A stretch of DNA of 64,000 nucleotides, from contig JAQFVV010000022.1 in assembly GCA_028023455.1 (NCBI GenBank), positions 11,859,100-11,923,099 of the forward strand, given 5' to 3'. This stretch comes from Epiperipatus broadwayi (Eukaryota; Onychophora; Udeonychophora; Euonychophora; Peripatidae). Made by a program: the position numbers and the translations under genes. Position 1 is the first letter of the stretch. Every line of letters begins with the position of its first letter. The notes beneath the pieces are model-generated. The model did no database searches. It had not been told where the DNA came from and saw only the letters and a program-made list of their open reading frames with translations. Positions 1-11,649 of the stretch are shown in pieces.

Positions 1-1062
1 AATATAGATCTATTAAGCATCTATTAATCACTAAAGTATATACTAAATAACATAAACAGTGAGATTGGGGCAGAGTTGTTAATAGATAGCAAAAGGTGTA
101 AACAAAAATTAGCATTGATGTTTTATAGATTTTGTATTATATTATTGATTTAACATCAATTCTGGCCAAAAAATAAAAGTGCCAGTGTTATAAAAAATTG
201 AGGTCATCAAATGAACTGGATTCAGATCTATATAACTATTCTTGCAAATTGTTTTAATCGAATAAATTTACAGGTTTTTCAATGTAGGCTGATAGCTAGA
301 TAGTATATATAAAAAAATAAAAAGAGCGGCTACTAATGAAAATGTACATTACATTCAAAATGTTCATTTGCATTAATCAAAAATCCCAAAACTGCTCACT
401 GATGAAAACCATAAGCTAGAAATTAATCTAAGTATATTGTATAGGACAGCATTAAAATACCGATTTATTAAGCATACCGATCTAGCATTTATTGATTATT
501 AAATCTTACACTAAATGGCATAAAGACAGTGACATTGGAAGAAAGTTAATGATGATAATTGAGATATTGCTGTTATTTATAAATGTTGAATTAAATGATT
601 TTATATTTTTCATTCTTTAATTTTGAATCCATAAAGATTATGGCTTTTATTTATACAGATAAGTTTGAATTTGCTCATCGCTGAAAAAAGTTGATTGCTC
701 TCATTTTAAAGTATTGTTTAATTTTTAGGTTTTCTTTTAGATGACAGTATGCATCAGAGAATTTAGAAAGTAAATATTATTTTTATTCAGTACATCTGAT
801 TGTGTATATAAAATAAATGAAATATATCATAGTTTATATTTGCAACGAGCTATTTGACTATTAATTTACGTTTCTTTACACCGTTTGACTCAATTTGCGA
901 TACCAGCTTTATAATTTTATACGTAATATACTTAGTGGGAATTCCAGCCAGTGAGACACATTTCATTCAGTCAGATGGGAAATAAAAATTAATTTTGATT
1001 TATATTTTGTCCAACAAAAGTAGTTTATAACATCACACTCACCATTTCTTATGCTTATACAA
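1..1062. other. AT-rich DNA without a recognisable gene
   Basis: No open frame of note. Two weak repeats are visible. Around 385-440 the text (ctcactgatgaaaaccataa and following) resembles an internal part of the fold-back elements at 27 kb and 34.6 kb. Segments near 10-80 and 475-535 resemble each other (the words actaaat..cataaa.acagtga are shared), suggesting an old local duplication. Confidence 0.5.
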
Positions 1063-1070
1063 ACTATTAA

Positions 1071-1130
1071 TACAATAGCAAATCTCCATACAATAGTGCC
1101 ATCCAGTGCAAGCCTTAGTAATCAATGGAT
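1071..1130 (+). repeat. Left terminal inverted repeat of the Merlin element
   Basis: Matches the reverse complement of 4003-4062 at roughly five of six positions. Shared words include ctccataca, agtaatcaat and tgcaagcc. The same end-like motif recurs in the fold-back elements at 27 kb and 34.6 kb and in a fragment at 55.6 kb. Confidence 0.8.
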
Positions 1131-1479
1131 GCAAGAAAGCTTTGTGCCTTCAGGGTAATACGTCATCGGTTTAAATCGGTATGCCTTCAGGGTAATACGT
1201 CATCGGTTTATCATGTGATAAAAAACAAAAGGAATGTCACGTGATACACACCGACTGAACACCAGCATGTTTCTTGGTCCTGAAAAAAAATACAAAAAAA
1301 AAAAAATTAGTGAAAATTTAATATGGTGAATACAAAATATAGTAACACAAAATTATTTAAAATGTACATGCATGAAAACTATTCAAAAATCTTTAAAATG
1401 TGGCCAATTATAACAGCGCGTAGCGCTGTAGTTGTTGGGGGGGGGGCGCCCTTTGTGTTTTTTGACAAGCAAAGCTTGT

Positions 1480-2600
1480 AGTACAAGATATAAAATACAA
1501 AATATAGCCAATGAATTTACGAAAAATAATTTTGATATTTGTAGAAATATTAACCCAAAAATACAAAAAAAAACCCAACAAATTAGTGAAAATTTACATG
1601 CATGAAATACAAAATAAGGTCAATACAAAATATAAAAACAAAAAATTATTGAAAATGTGCCATTAATGGCGATCACATTGGCTAATTTTAAAAGCGTACT
1701 GTATAGCCAATGAATTTACGAAAAATAATTTGATATTTGTAGAAATATTAACCCAAAAATACAAAAAAAAACCCAACAAATTAGTGAAAATTTACATGCA
1801 TGAAATACAAAATAAGGTCAATACAAAATATAAAAACAAAAAATTATTGAAAATGTGCCATTAATGGCGATCACATTGGCTAATTTTAAAAGCGTACTGT
1901 ATAGCCAATGAATTTATGAAAAATAATTTGATATTTGTAGAAATATTAACCCAAAAATACAAAAAAAACCCAACAAATTAGTGAAAATTTACATGCATGA
2001 AATACAAAATAAGGTCAATACAAAATATAAAAACAAAAAATTATTGAAAATGTGCCATTAATGGCGATCACATTGGCTAATTTTAAAAGCGTACTGTATA
2101 GCCAATGAATTTACGAAAAATAATTTGATATTTGTAGAAATATTAACCCAAAAATACAAAAAAAACCCCAACAAATTAGTGAAAATTTACATGCATGAAA
2201 TACAAAATAAGGTCAATACAAAATATAAAAACAAAAAATTATTGAAAATGTGCCATTAATGGCGATCACATTGGCTAATTTTAAAAGCATACTGTATAGC
2301 CAATGAATTTACGAAAAATAATTTGATATTTGTAGAAATATTAACCCAAAAATACAAAAAAAAAACCCAACAAATTAGTGAAAATTTACATGCATGAAAT
2401 ACAAAATAAGGTCAATACAAAATATAAAAACAAAAAATTATTGAAAATGTGCCATTAATGGCGATCACATAAAAATGTGCCATTAATCGCGATCACATGC
2501 CCTACTTTTACATACATTGGCTAATTTTAAAAGCGTACTGTATAGCCAATGAATTTACGAAAAATAATTTGATATTTGTAGAAATATTAACCCAAAAATA
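1480..2600. repeat. Tandem array, ~198-bp unit, about 5.5 copies
   Basis: The word agccaatgaattta recurs at 1506, 1705, 1903, 2100, 2298 and 2544, so the period is 197-199 bp except in the last unit. That unit is longer because the word aaaatgtgccattaat..cgatcaca is duplicated (about 2450-2500). Copies are nearly identical, differing mainly in A-run length and single bases. The array lies between the left end of the Merlin element and its transposase, so it is internal to that element. Confidence 0.92.
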
Positions 2601-2827
2601 CAAAAATTATTTTCAAATTAAATGTAATTAAGTGGAAGTTTGATAATTGAAGAAATATTAACAAAAATTGTTTGTACATTTAAAATAACGATTTAATGCG
2701 AATATAGCATTAATGGTGACGTTACTTTTACATGCATTTGGATTACTTATTGTCTATATTCAATAATATAATTAATTCTAAAATTATAATTATTATAAAA
2801 AAAATTAAAATTACTTACAAATAGCGT

Positions 2828-3710
2828 TCACTGTGGAGGACTGAATTGGGATATATGTTCTAAAATTGCAGCGAAAGGATCAGCTTTGTACGACTGCCTC
2901 CACATAAACTCGCTCAAATATGAGTCCAGGTGCTGACGTGCTGTCCCTCTGTGTTTTTTATTACGCCATTTGACCAAACCCCACAACCTTTCAACATTCT
3001 GTGTATGTACGCCAGTTGTGGAGTCTACGAAGTTGTATGTGTGATTAACACGATGGTGTTCGTATCCAGCCTCAGCTAACTCTTCGCTCTTGTATCCCTT
3101 CCAGCAATCGCTGTAGATAGTCGAGCCTTCGTGTACATTTTGCAAAATTTCTTGCATGAGAGTAGACGCACTTCTATCTCGAATGGCTACAATAAAGCAT
3201 TCCTGTCTCTCTGCACACGCCACCAAATAGCCATTGCTGTGATAGGACTCTTCCGGCATTGTTCTTCCGTTTTGTGAAGAGGCTTTCATCAATCTCAACG
3301 ATTGTGTTGGGACCTCCGATTTTCCACCTTTCATTTCTTAACAATCTCCAGGTACAAACTTCCCAGAGGTAGTTGTTCCAATCGATAACAGTTTTGTCCG
3401 AAATATTCAATTCCTCCGCACAAAATGTTATCGATGTTAATTCTTTGGACCAACTATAGATGAAACGTATAGCGGTCACGAAAGTCATTTTGGAGCCAAC
3501 AAACCACGTGCCTTTTCTAATTGCAATTTCTGACAGGCAATCCTTCAAGTTACACCGCCATTGTTTCTTGGAATTGTGAATATACTTTTTCATTTCATGC
3601 CCATTTTGACATAATTTCCTTTTGGGGAGAAGACCGCGGTCTTGTAAGAAGATGATCGCTTCTTCCTCCGTACTCGGTAAACTAAACAAGGTTCTTGGAG
3701 CTTCAGCCAT
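2828..3710 (-). pseudogene. Merlin (ISXO2-like) DDE transposase with one frameshift
   Basis: Two overlapping open frames together make one transposase of about 290 residues. The first (3710 down to 3174) starts MAEAPRTLFSLPS and carries a zinc-binding-like N-terminus (C..GHEMKKY...WRC....C), a GTWF motif, a helix-turn-helix-like stretch and the first catalytic Asp in IVEIDESLF, followed by GGVCRETG. The second (3334 down to 2828) carries the matching continuation with the second Asp in YSDCWKGY and the catalytic Glu in VHTQNVERLWG, ending FMWRQSY and a short tail. The homology passes from the first frame to the second near 3200, where one base appears to be missing. Both halves are otherwise free of stops and all three catalytic residues are present, so the break looks recent. 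Members of the family cut and paste DNA, leaving 8-9 bp duplications. The start was taken as the first ATG of the open frame. Confidence 0.9.
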
Positions 3711-4002
3711 ATCACAAAGTAAAATATCAAGGACGCAATGGAAGAGCTGAAAAAAATCACTGTGATCAAGTGGATAGCAAAATCACAATAGACAGAAAAA
3801 TCAAAAAATTTCCCAAACCTCTCTCCGAATTTTAAATCTCACGGTTAAAAAAAAAAAAATTGACTCTCTGATGGATTAATCACGCCAGTCACTTCATTGC
3901 CATGACAACGTTGTCATACAAAGATCGTCGATGCCTACCGGAAGGGAAACCGGTGGGTCAAATACGTCATCAGGCAAATTATCCGTAAGTATCCTTCTTT
4001 CA

Positions 4003-4062
4003 TTTATTGATTACTAGGGCTTGCAGTAGGTGGCATTACTGTATGGAGAGTTTGTTACTGTA
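4003..4062 (-). repeat. Right terminal inverted repeat of the Merlin element
   Basis: Inverted counterpart of 1071-1130. It begins ttgattactagggcttgcag and runs out through gtatggagagtttgttactg. It lies about 290 bp upstream of the transposase start, as expected for the 5' end of a minus-strand transposase unit. Confidence 0.8.
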
Positions 4063-4560
4063 AAAAATAGTTTTCCATTACTTGATATTCGGTTATTTTC
4101 CTTATAGTCAATATAAACTAAATCTAATTATTCATTGAAATGTCATATTTTTATAGTTGAATGTTTTTTTTCTAAGATAGAATTTTAAAACAATTATCTG
4201 GTTGTCGATATACCTACTGGACATCTTGAATAGAATATTAATAGAATTACTTTAATTCTTCCTTTCTATAATAATTTAACAATAATACACAAAAAGATTC
4301 ACCCCTCAAGGTATCAAAAGTAATTCATTAGAAATTAGAATAAAACTAGTAATGATCTTTTATACCCAATATTTTACTACTAAAAATTCAAAAGTTTACT
4401 AACAACGTTATTAAACCGCTGAAAGATTCTGGTAAACTGTGAAGAGAGATTATTAAAAAAAAATTTTTTTTTTTACAAAATTTAGTTGAAATGCTGTCAC
4501 TTTCATATAAATTAGGTGATTGCAAAAGCAGCTCTTAGTAAAATATTAAAATATCTATAA
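4063..4560. other. AT-rich spacer, nothing recognised
   Basis: No open frame, repeat or tRNA-like signal beyond homopolymer A and T runs near 4456-4475. Confidence 0.5.
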
Positions 4561-4564
4561 AAAT

Positions 4565-4905
4565 GCTGACAGAAATCATAATGGCTTTATAAAAATTTTC
4601 AAATCTACTACAGCAGATATAGTTTTGGCAATCATTAACTATATGATTTATGTTTTCTGTTGGTTCACTTCTAGATACTTCAGTGGCTGCAAACTCCATT
4701 TTTTTAAGCGGATGAGTCCAATAAATACTGTCCCGAATTTATTGATGAGATTCCAATAATGTCTAGGAAGATCAAACCTGTCAGTATTATTGGATATGGA
4801 AAAAGAAATTTGTTCGAATCCTCCTTTCCCCCACATACACTTTTTATGACATAATGTTTTGATCGTAGATTCTTGATTGAAAATCCAAAAAGGTGAACTC
4901 AATTT
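4565..4905 (-). pseudogene. LINE ORF2 C-terminal fragment (decayed)
   Basis: On the minus strand one frame reads RFDLPRHYWNLINKFGT and ends ...LKKWSLQPL. The adjacent frame continues KKMEFAATEVSRSE then NINHIVNDC. This matches the order seen at the C-terminus of many invertebrate non-LTR retrotransposon polymerases: an LPR..W.LLN.FRTG segment, an L.KWG segment and a CCHC-type zinc-binding segment ending HIV..C. Here the Cys pair before the HIV motif has been lost and there is at least one frameshift. The same protein region occurs in the relic at 25680-26330, so both may belong to one family. Confidence 0.6.
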
Positions 4906-6440
4906 GAGATGAATCTTAAGTGGTGAAACTATATCTTAAGCTATTAGTAAGTCTAATATACTTAACAGATTTTAAACATTTTTCTTGGGAACTTTTAATA
5001 TCTGATAGTAAAATATGTTAATAAAAGAGAAAGCCATTGCAAAGGAATACATATTAGTATACCAGTGATATTTCTCATGATAGTATTTAATTGAATGTCC
5101 ATGAGTTTAATATGAGCAGTTTTTTTCCCTACAAACAAAGCACAGTATTTATATTAGTGCTAAAAAACTAATACTTGCATTACTATATCCAGTAGTGCTA
5201 GCTAGCTTTCCAAAAACTTTATTTTTAAAAATTATTTTAGATTTCACCTTAAATAAATTTAAAAAATTAATTACGCTACAATCTTAAATAGCATTTGTAA
5301 GATATATTTCAGTTTATTTTTGAAAAAAATATTCAAATATTTTCCTGTTGTTTGGGATTAGAATAAGATGCTAGTCTTTTAAAAAGATATCCTAACATGT
5401 TATATCCTTAATGAGAGACCATAAAGATCTTTTTATCATGCAGTATCATGAATATAGATACATTTCCTGCATTTTATATCTGGAGAATCACTAATGAATA
5501 CATTTAAAACAGTAGGTGAATAGTCCTGCAATAGCCAGTTCCATAAAATTCTATATCTACTAGAACTATTTTTAGTTTCATTTAAATTATTTTATTAGAA
5601 AGCATTTTGTCCAAAAAGTTGGTGGTTTTTCTGAGTTTTACGATTTTTAGAAACTTTTAAAAGAAAACACTTTTTCCAAATGGAATCAAAAGATGAGATT
5701 AGATCAATAAAGATAGCATCAGTTTTTAATTTATTTTTAAAATGTTTTTAATAAGAGTTAACTTTGTCTGCTCTACAATTAAGAGGATCTCAACTATTAG
5801 GAGAAATTTCGCTCTATAAATCTTCCAAACATATAATTATAATATTGGAAAATATTTTTGGATCACTTATTTGTTTTTAAAACTGCTATATTTTTTGCTT
5901 TTATGTTAAATTTTTAAAATAGTTTCTGCAAGAGTAATATTGCTGTATAATTTTGACAACTATGCTTTGACTTTAAATCTTAATTTTTTTAAAAAACTTT
6001 CGAAGTATGCTACATGCTAGTAGGGTTTTTTTGATTTAACTCCGTAAAGAATACGTCAAATTGACAAATAACTGCTAAATTTTTTTTTAGATTGATGTTA
6101 GAGAAACATTGTGAATGATAGCTCGTAATTGTACTTTAATGGTGCTTTTTTTTATTCTATTAATTTTGGATTTAGAAGTTCGATGTATAAAATTGCTAAT
6201 CTTATTAGCAGTTGCAGTAATAGTTTTTAATAGTTAAGATGATTTTTTGTCGTTATACTCTTATTAATAAATAATACTGAGAAAAGGGCTATAATATTGA
6301 CATTAATAGCTGTCTATGAATCAATATTTCTGGTCTCGAAAAAACTCAATACTACAATAAAATATATTCAGAGATGGATTTATTAGCATGGCATGAACTA
6401 ACATATATATATATATTTAAATGCCGTTACAAATACAGTT
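4906..6440. other. AT-rich DNA, nothing recognised
   Basis: No coding region or clear repeat seen. Many stops in all frames. Confidence 0.5.
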
Positions 6441-6459
6441 ACAACTCTTCTCATATAAC

Positions 6460-7630
6460 TGAAACACACAAGCTTATTATATACCTGTGTCTATATATGT
6501 AATATATAGGGTATATGAGCACAGACTTTCACACGCCCCACCACTCTGCCTACTATCTCATAACACTGATACACCTGAACACATATATGATGAAAAGATA
6601 AATAATCACCAATATACGTATTTCATGCTAAACCAGCAGTCATCAGTTGGTCTAGATTACTATCCTCACACATATATATAATCAGTGCTCAGCTTTATAT
6701 TAAGATAGCCAATCTTTATACTTTTATGGACAGGCTTCAATCTACTCCACACTCCAACTCCTCAACCATCTATCCAATTGAAAATCTGATGATGAAACGC
6801 TCAAAGGACACCCTGAGGCCAAGATTCTTGTCACACCCATGTTGACCTAAGGTCAATCTGAACACTCATGTACAGGGTGGCCTTTGAGCATTTCATCATC
6901 AGATTTTCAATTGGATGAATGGTTGAGGAGTTGGAGTAGATTGAAGCCTGTCCATTAAAGTATGAGGAATGGCTATCTTAATATATCTGAGCACTTACAG
7001 CATATATGTGTAGAGATGGTAATCTGGACCAACTGATGATTGCTAGTTTAGCATAAAATACGTATATTGGTGATTATTTATCTTTTCAACATATATGTGT
7101 TCAGGTATAACAGTGTTATGAGATAGCATGGAGAGTGTTGGGGCGTGTGAAAGTCTGTGCTCATATACCTATATATTACATATATAGACACAGGTATATA
7201 ATAAGCCTATGTGTTTTAGTTATTACATAGTAGAGATGGCCTTGTATATGTATTAAATGGATTATGTCCTGTATATGAGGGTTCAGATCGACCTTAGGTC
7301 AACATGGGTTTGGCAAGAATCTCAGCCTCAGTGTGGCATTTGAGCATTTCATCATCAGATTTTCAATTGGATGGATGGTTGAAGAGTTGGAGTGTGGAGT
7401 AGATTGAAGCCTGTCCATTAAAGTATGAGGATTGGCTATCTTAATATATATCTGAGAACTTATAGCATATATGTGTAGAGATGGTAATCTTGACCAACTG
7501 ATGATTGCTGGTTTAGCATGAAATATGTATATTGGTGATTATTTATCTTTTCAATATATATGTGTTGAGGTGTGTCAGTGTTATGAGATAGTGTGGAGAG
7601 TGGTGAGGTGTGTGAAAATCTGTGCTCATA

Positions 7631-7678
<48 letters not shown>

Positions 7679-7690
7679 TCCCATATGTAA
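6460..7690. repeat. SINE-like composite 1: inverted pair plus one direct unit
   Basis: The left part (about 6460-6885, minus orientation) and right part (about 6890-7225, plus orientation) form a large palindrome, joined through a spacer holding the small palindrome ttgacctaaggtcaa (near 6843-6857). A further plus-orientation unit follows (about 7226-7680), again with the spacer sequence in front (gaccttaggtcaacatgg). Landmarks in each unit are catcatcagattttcaat, gaagcctgtccattaaagta and gatgattgctggtttagcat. The order is therefore unit(-), arm(+), unit(+). No protein is encoded; open frames over this stretch are accidental. Confidence 0.85.
7636..7676. repeat. (TA)n microsatellite
   Basis: About 20 uninterrupted TA units at the outer end of the first SINE-like composite. 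Confidence 0.97.
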
Positions 7691-7699
7691 ATTAATATG

Positions 7700-8885
7700 C
7701 TGTAGAGGCTTACAAATACCTGCACATATATAATGTAATATAAGGGATTCGAACTCAGACTATCACACAACCCTCAACTCTCCATGCCATCTTATATTGC
7801 TGACCCACCTGATCATACACATGTTGAAAAGATGAATAATCACCAATATCCATATTTCATGCTAAACCAGCAATCATCAGTTGGTCCAGATTACTATCCT
7901 CACACATATATACAGTCAGTGCTCAGCTTTATATTAAGATAGCCAATCTTCATACTTTTATGGACAGGCTTCAAACTACTCCAACCCACAACTCTTCAGC
8001 CATCCATTTCATTGAAAATCTGATGATGGAATGTTCAAAGCCCATGTTAGTGCCAATGTTGTCATCCTACCCATGCTGTCTGTTTAGTCATTCTCCATCA
8101 TCAGATTTTCAATGAAATGGATGGCTGAAGAGTTGTGGGTTGGAGTAGTTTGAAGCCTGTCCATTAAAGTATGAAGATTGGCTATCTTAATATAAAGCTG
8201 AGCACTGATTGTATATATGTGTGAGGATAGTAATCTGGACCAACTTATGATTGCTGGTTTAGTATGAAATATGGATATTGGTGATTAATTATCTTTTCAA
8301 CATGTGTATGATCAGGTGGGTCAGCAATATAAGATGGCATGTAGAGTTGAGGGTTGTGTGAAAGTCTGAGTTCGAATCCCTTATATTATATTATATATAT
8401 GCATGTGTATAAGCCTGTACAGTGTATTAATTTACATATTTAAAACATAATGTATTAATGGTCTGCCCATCCCTCACATATATATGTAAATGGATTATTC
8501 TCCAGTACAACATGAGGAGTCAAAATGACTAAACAGTCAACATGGGTAGGATGACAACCTTGGCATTAACGTGGACTTTCAATGTTCCATCATCAGATTT
8601 TCAATGAAATAGATGGCTGAAGAGTTGTGAATTAGAGTAGTTTGAAGCCTGTCCATTAAAGTATGAAGATTGGCTATCTTTATATAAATCTGAGCACTGA
8701 TTGTATATATGTGTGAGGATAATAATGTGGACCAATTGATGATTGCTGGTTTAGCATGAAATACGTATATTGGTGATTATTTATCTTTTTAACATGTGTA
8801 TGTCAGGTGGGTCAGCAATATAAGATGACATGGAGAGTTGAGGGTTGTGTGAAAGTCTGAGTTCGAACTCTTCCCATAATAAATA
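7700..8885. repeat. SINE-like composite 2: same architecture, diverged sequence
   Basis: A palindrome (left arm about 7700-8045, right arm about 8095-8400) is followed by another plus-orientation unit (about 8405-8880) that again carries the spacer text (actaaacagtcaacatgggt). The unit is related to composite 1 through the conserved core gatgattgctggtttag and the gaagcctgtccattaaagta word, but the spacer and outer parts differ. The outer ends carry a B-box-like gagttcgaatccc (near 8370) preceded by an A-box-like atggcatg.agagttgagg, suggesting a tRNA-derived head. Confidence 0.82.
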
Positions 8886-10640
8886 CACTTCATCAAACAT
8901 TAGGTTAGATTTAATATATCTATAGTTCTCTTTATGTATTTCTCTGCATATATCTTTATCTATGTATAGAAATTCTTCACACATTAATTTCTTAGTACTT
9001 GCATTGTGTTACATCTCTCTGAGTGCACTACAATCTCGCACTTTGTTCGCTACTATAAAATACTACTGTAACGCATACTATAATGTACACATACTGATTT
9101 CTGCAGTTTTTATTGCATCTTGAATAATCTGAATAATTTGTATACATTTGCATAATCCATATCCAAATTCGGATGCTGCATACATCAATTTTCTAGAGTG
9201 TTAATAATTGGGAGACGTTATTCAACTTCCTGTGTGACGAGTTTTTACAAACATAACTCTCTCAATTTAATTTAAACATAACTTTATTTATATTCTTGAA
9301 ATATATATATACAATATTATTGTTTAATCAGATAGTACAAAAGCAATAACATATAAAGTTTAAAAAATCCAGAAAACAAACTTATTTCTGAAAGTATGAA
9401 GCAGAATGACAAAATAAAAATGGCGTTATTGAAAATAAATCTTTCATTTTGAAATCCAAAAATATCGAATTGCTTCAATATTATTCTAAGAAATTATAAC
9501 ATTTGTAACAAATTCTTTAAAGTAAATACTTTTCTAATACTTCAAAAAAAAAGGTTACTAGACATTGCAAAAATTATTTTAACAAATGATCATATTAATA
9601 TTAAGTTGTCTTTTTCTATTCGATAATGTTCACACATGCCTCCTAAAATGGCTGATGAATTCCCAGTTGTGACAATATTACTCTGCTTCGTAGCATAATT
9701 ATAGATGTAAATTTTAGTCCTTTTGGTAAGCTATAAACAGAATCTGAAATGGTAGAATAAAAGACCATAAATCTAATGAAACTTTCAAAAACATATAATG
9801 ACAAAGATGATTACTTAACCTTTTCTGTAGGCATTGAATGCGAATAGATTACTAACGTTTGCCACTTTTGAAATATTCTAATTAAAAATTAAAGCAGTCA
9901 TACTTATAAAAACCTGAATTCGAACATAGTAATCCTTCTATTTAGCCTATAATCTGCATATAGAAAATAAGTATGACTCTGAATGCCTAAAGAAAAGACA
10001 TAGAATAATAGATCTCCAAAAATTGAAATGACTGAATTTTTTGTCTTAATCGTCAGTATTTAGTTATAGTTTTAAAAATAGAATGACCTCACCGAAAAGT
10101 AGAGAAACTTGTATTATTATTTTCTGCTGTGATTGGACAACTCATAGATAAAATAATTAATGAAAAGGCTTTAATTCACATATTGACTTAATATTGTTTA
10201 ATATTCAACAGTTATTCTGGAGACAGGTAGTTCAGGTGTCAGTTTTTAAGCCACAAACTGAGACCCGATGCTCAGAGGAGCCTTGCACTTTCACATTTGT
10301 AAAAAATGTTGATATGTTTTGAAGTTTCAGAGATGTATTGATATGGAAAATATTTTAATTAAATTTATTTTGATTCTTGACTCTTATTACCACCACCAGT
10401 AGTCTGTACCTACTATAAAAGAACTTTCAATAAAGGGCTTTTAAAAAACCATGATAAATAAAAAAGAAAGCTTAAATAATACAATATATAAATATAATGT
10501 ATAACTGGCCCAAATACTTGATAGAACAAGTCTCAACAAGTTTATAAACATCAATTAATTATAACAAAACCTTTCAGTTTAGAATAATAATCATTTATTC
10601 AAGAACTATATTGGTTAACTAAGGTTCATTTATATACAAT
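8886..10640. other. AT-rich DNA, nothing recognised
   Basis: No coding region, repeat family or tRNA-like signal recognised over about 1.7 kb. Confidence 0.5.
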
Positions 10641-10654
10641 GGCAATGTACCAGT

Positions 10655-10870
10655 GCTCCAGTGAGGGAGTATAGGGATGATTCTTGCATCTAATGTTTCT
10701 GTGGAATGTAGTTTTTCAAAATTAAAATTATTAAAAAAATATTTAAAATCGAGTGTGTTGTCTACAGAACAAAAATTAGAAATGCAAATTAATTTTAATA
10801 AAGTATGCAAATTAATTTTAATAAAGTAATAAAACAATGAGGAAAAAATTAAAAAACAGTAGTAAGGCTT
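10655..10870 (+). pseudogene. hAT transposase dimerisation-domain relic
   Basis: On the plus strand about 40 codons from 10685 read ILASNVSVECSFSKLKLLKK and then YLKSSV..T.QKL. This fits the C-terminal dimerisation segment of hAT transposases, in which an SV..E..FSKLK..K...RSSM pattern is conserved. The frame breaks on the 5' side (stops around 10670) and no terminal repeats were found. A 23-bp tandem duplication (atgcaaattaattttaataa, at 10783 and 10806) follows the motif. It is only a fragment; hAT membership rests on this motif. Confidence 0.6.
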
Positions 10871-11645
10871 AAATATACTATTATGAAATATTATGGAAGT
10901 CAACTATTCTTCACATATATGTTATAAATGTTAAAAGGAGGTTGCCTTGACAACAGTTTGAAATTGTTGATTGTTAATGATATTGGGATTATCTAAATGT
11001 TGACTAGTTTTTAATCATATATATATATGATTCTTTATTGAGTAAATATATGTGCTTCATCCTTTTTGATAAAAGCAATAAATATGGAGAATAATTAAAA
11101 TAAGTTTTTTTTCTGTGATTCTTTGCTGGGTATATAACTGGGCATATTTAATATTTGTAAATTATGGTTTAATAAAGTTATAGAAGTTTTCGATAAAAAA
11201 AAATGCAAATATTTTGCACATCACTACTAATTTTCCTCCAATACCTACAAAATTTCCAGACGAACCCGCTTTAGATCATCACTGCCTTGACAAGGATGAA
11301 TGAAAGATACGGTTTGCATAGACGGTGTACATAATAAATTTGAATATTATACATCAAGTAAAGTTACCAAAGCCGTAATTGCGTTCGATATCTAGTATTT
11401 GGATGAAAGAAAATCTCGGGACACTGTATTTTCACAAATTATTTAAGCAAATGACTTTTGCCAGTGATTATAATTTTCAAAACAAACAATTTTTGGCATG
11501 AATTAAAACAAACAATTTCTATTCTAAACAAACAATTGAAACTATTTTCAGACTAAAAAATATGGCTTTTTCCAAAACAAACAATTTTTGAAGCAAATTG
11601 AAATTGACAGTTTGTATTCAAAACAAAATGTAACAAAGATATACG
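10871..11645. other. AT-rich DNA upstream of the Gypsy relic
   Basis: No gene seen. The word aaaacaaacaattt recurs several times between 11475 and 11590, a degenerate local repeat. This stretch may include a decayed gag or leader of the following retroelement, but no gag motif is recognisable. Confidence 0.4.
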
Positions 11646-11649
11646 AATG

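Larger units (their letters stand above)
1071..4062 (-). mobile_element. Merlin-type DNA transposon, near-complete, transposase frameshifted
   Basis: A 2992-bp unit bounded by imperfect inverted repeats of about 60 bp (1071-1130 and 4003-4062). It contains one transposase reading region on the minus strand (2828-3710) and an array of ~198-bp repeats (about 1480-2600). The transposase has the DDE pattern of the ISXO2/IS1016-like family, called Merlin in animals. Near the left end a 35-bp period direct repeat (1147-1210, gccttcagggtaatacgtca twice) and a run of ten G (1437-1446) stand out from the AT-rich text. I could not find an 8-9 bp target duplication, so the outermost base of each end is uncertain. 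The frameshift makes this copy non-functional as read. Confidence 0.8.

Noticed and set aside
7460-7770. Open frames with (YI)n over the TA repeat
   Set aside because: Products of the TA microsatellite and of SINE-like sequence; no protein character.
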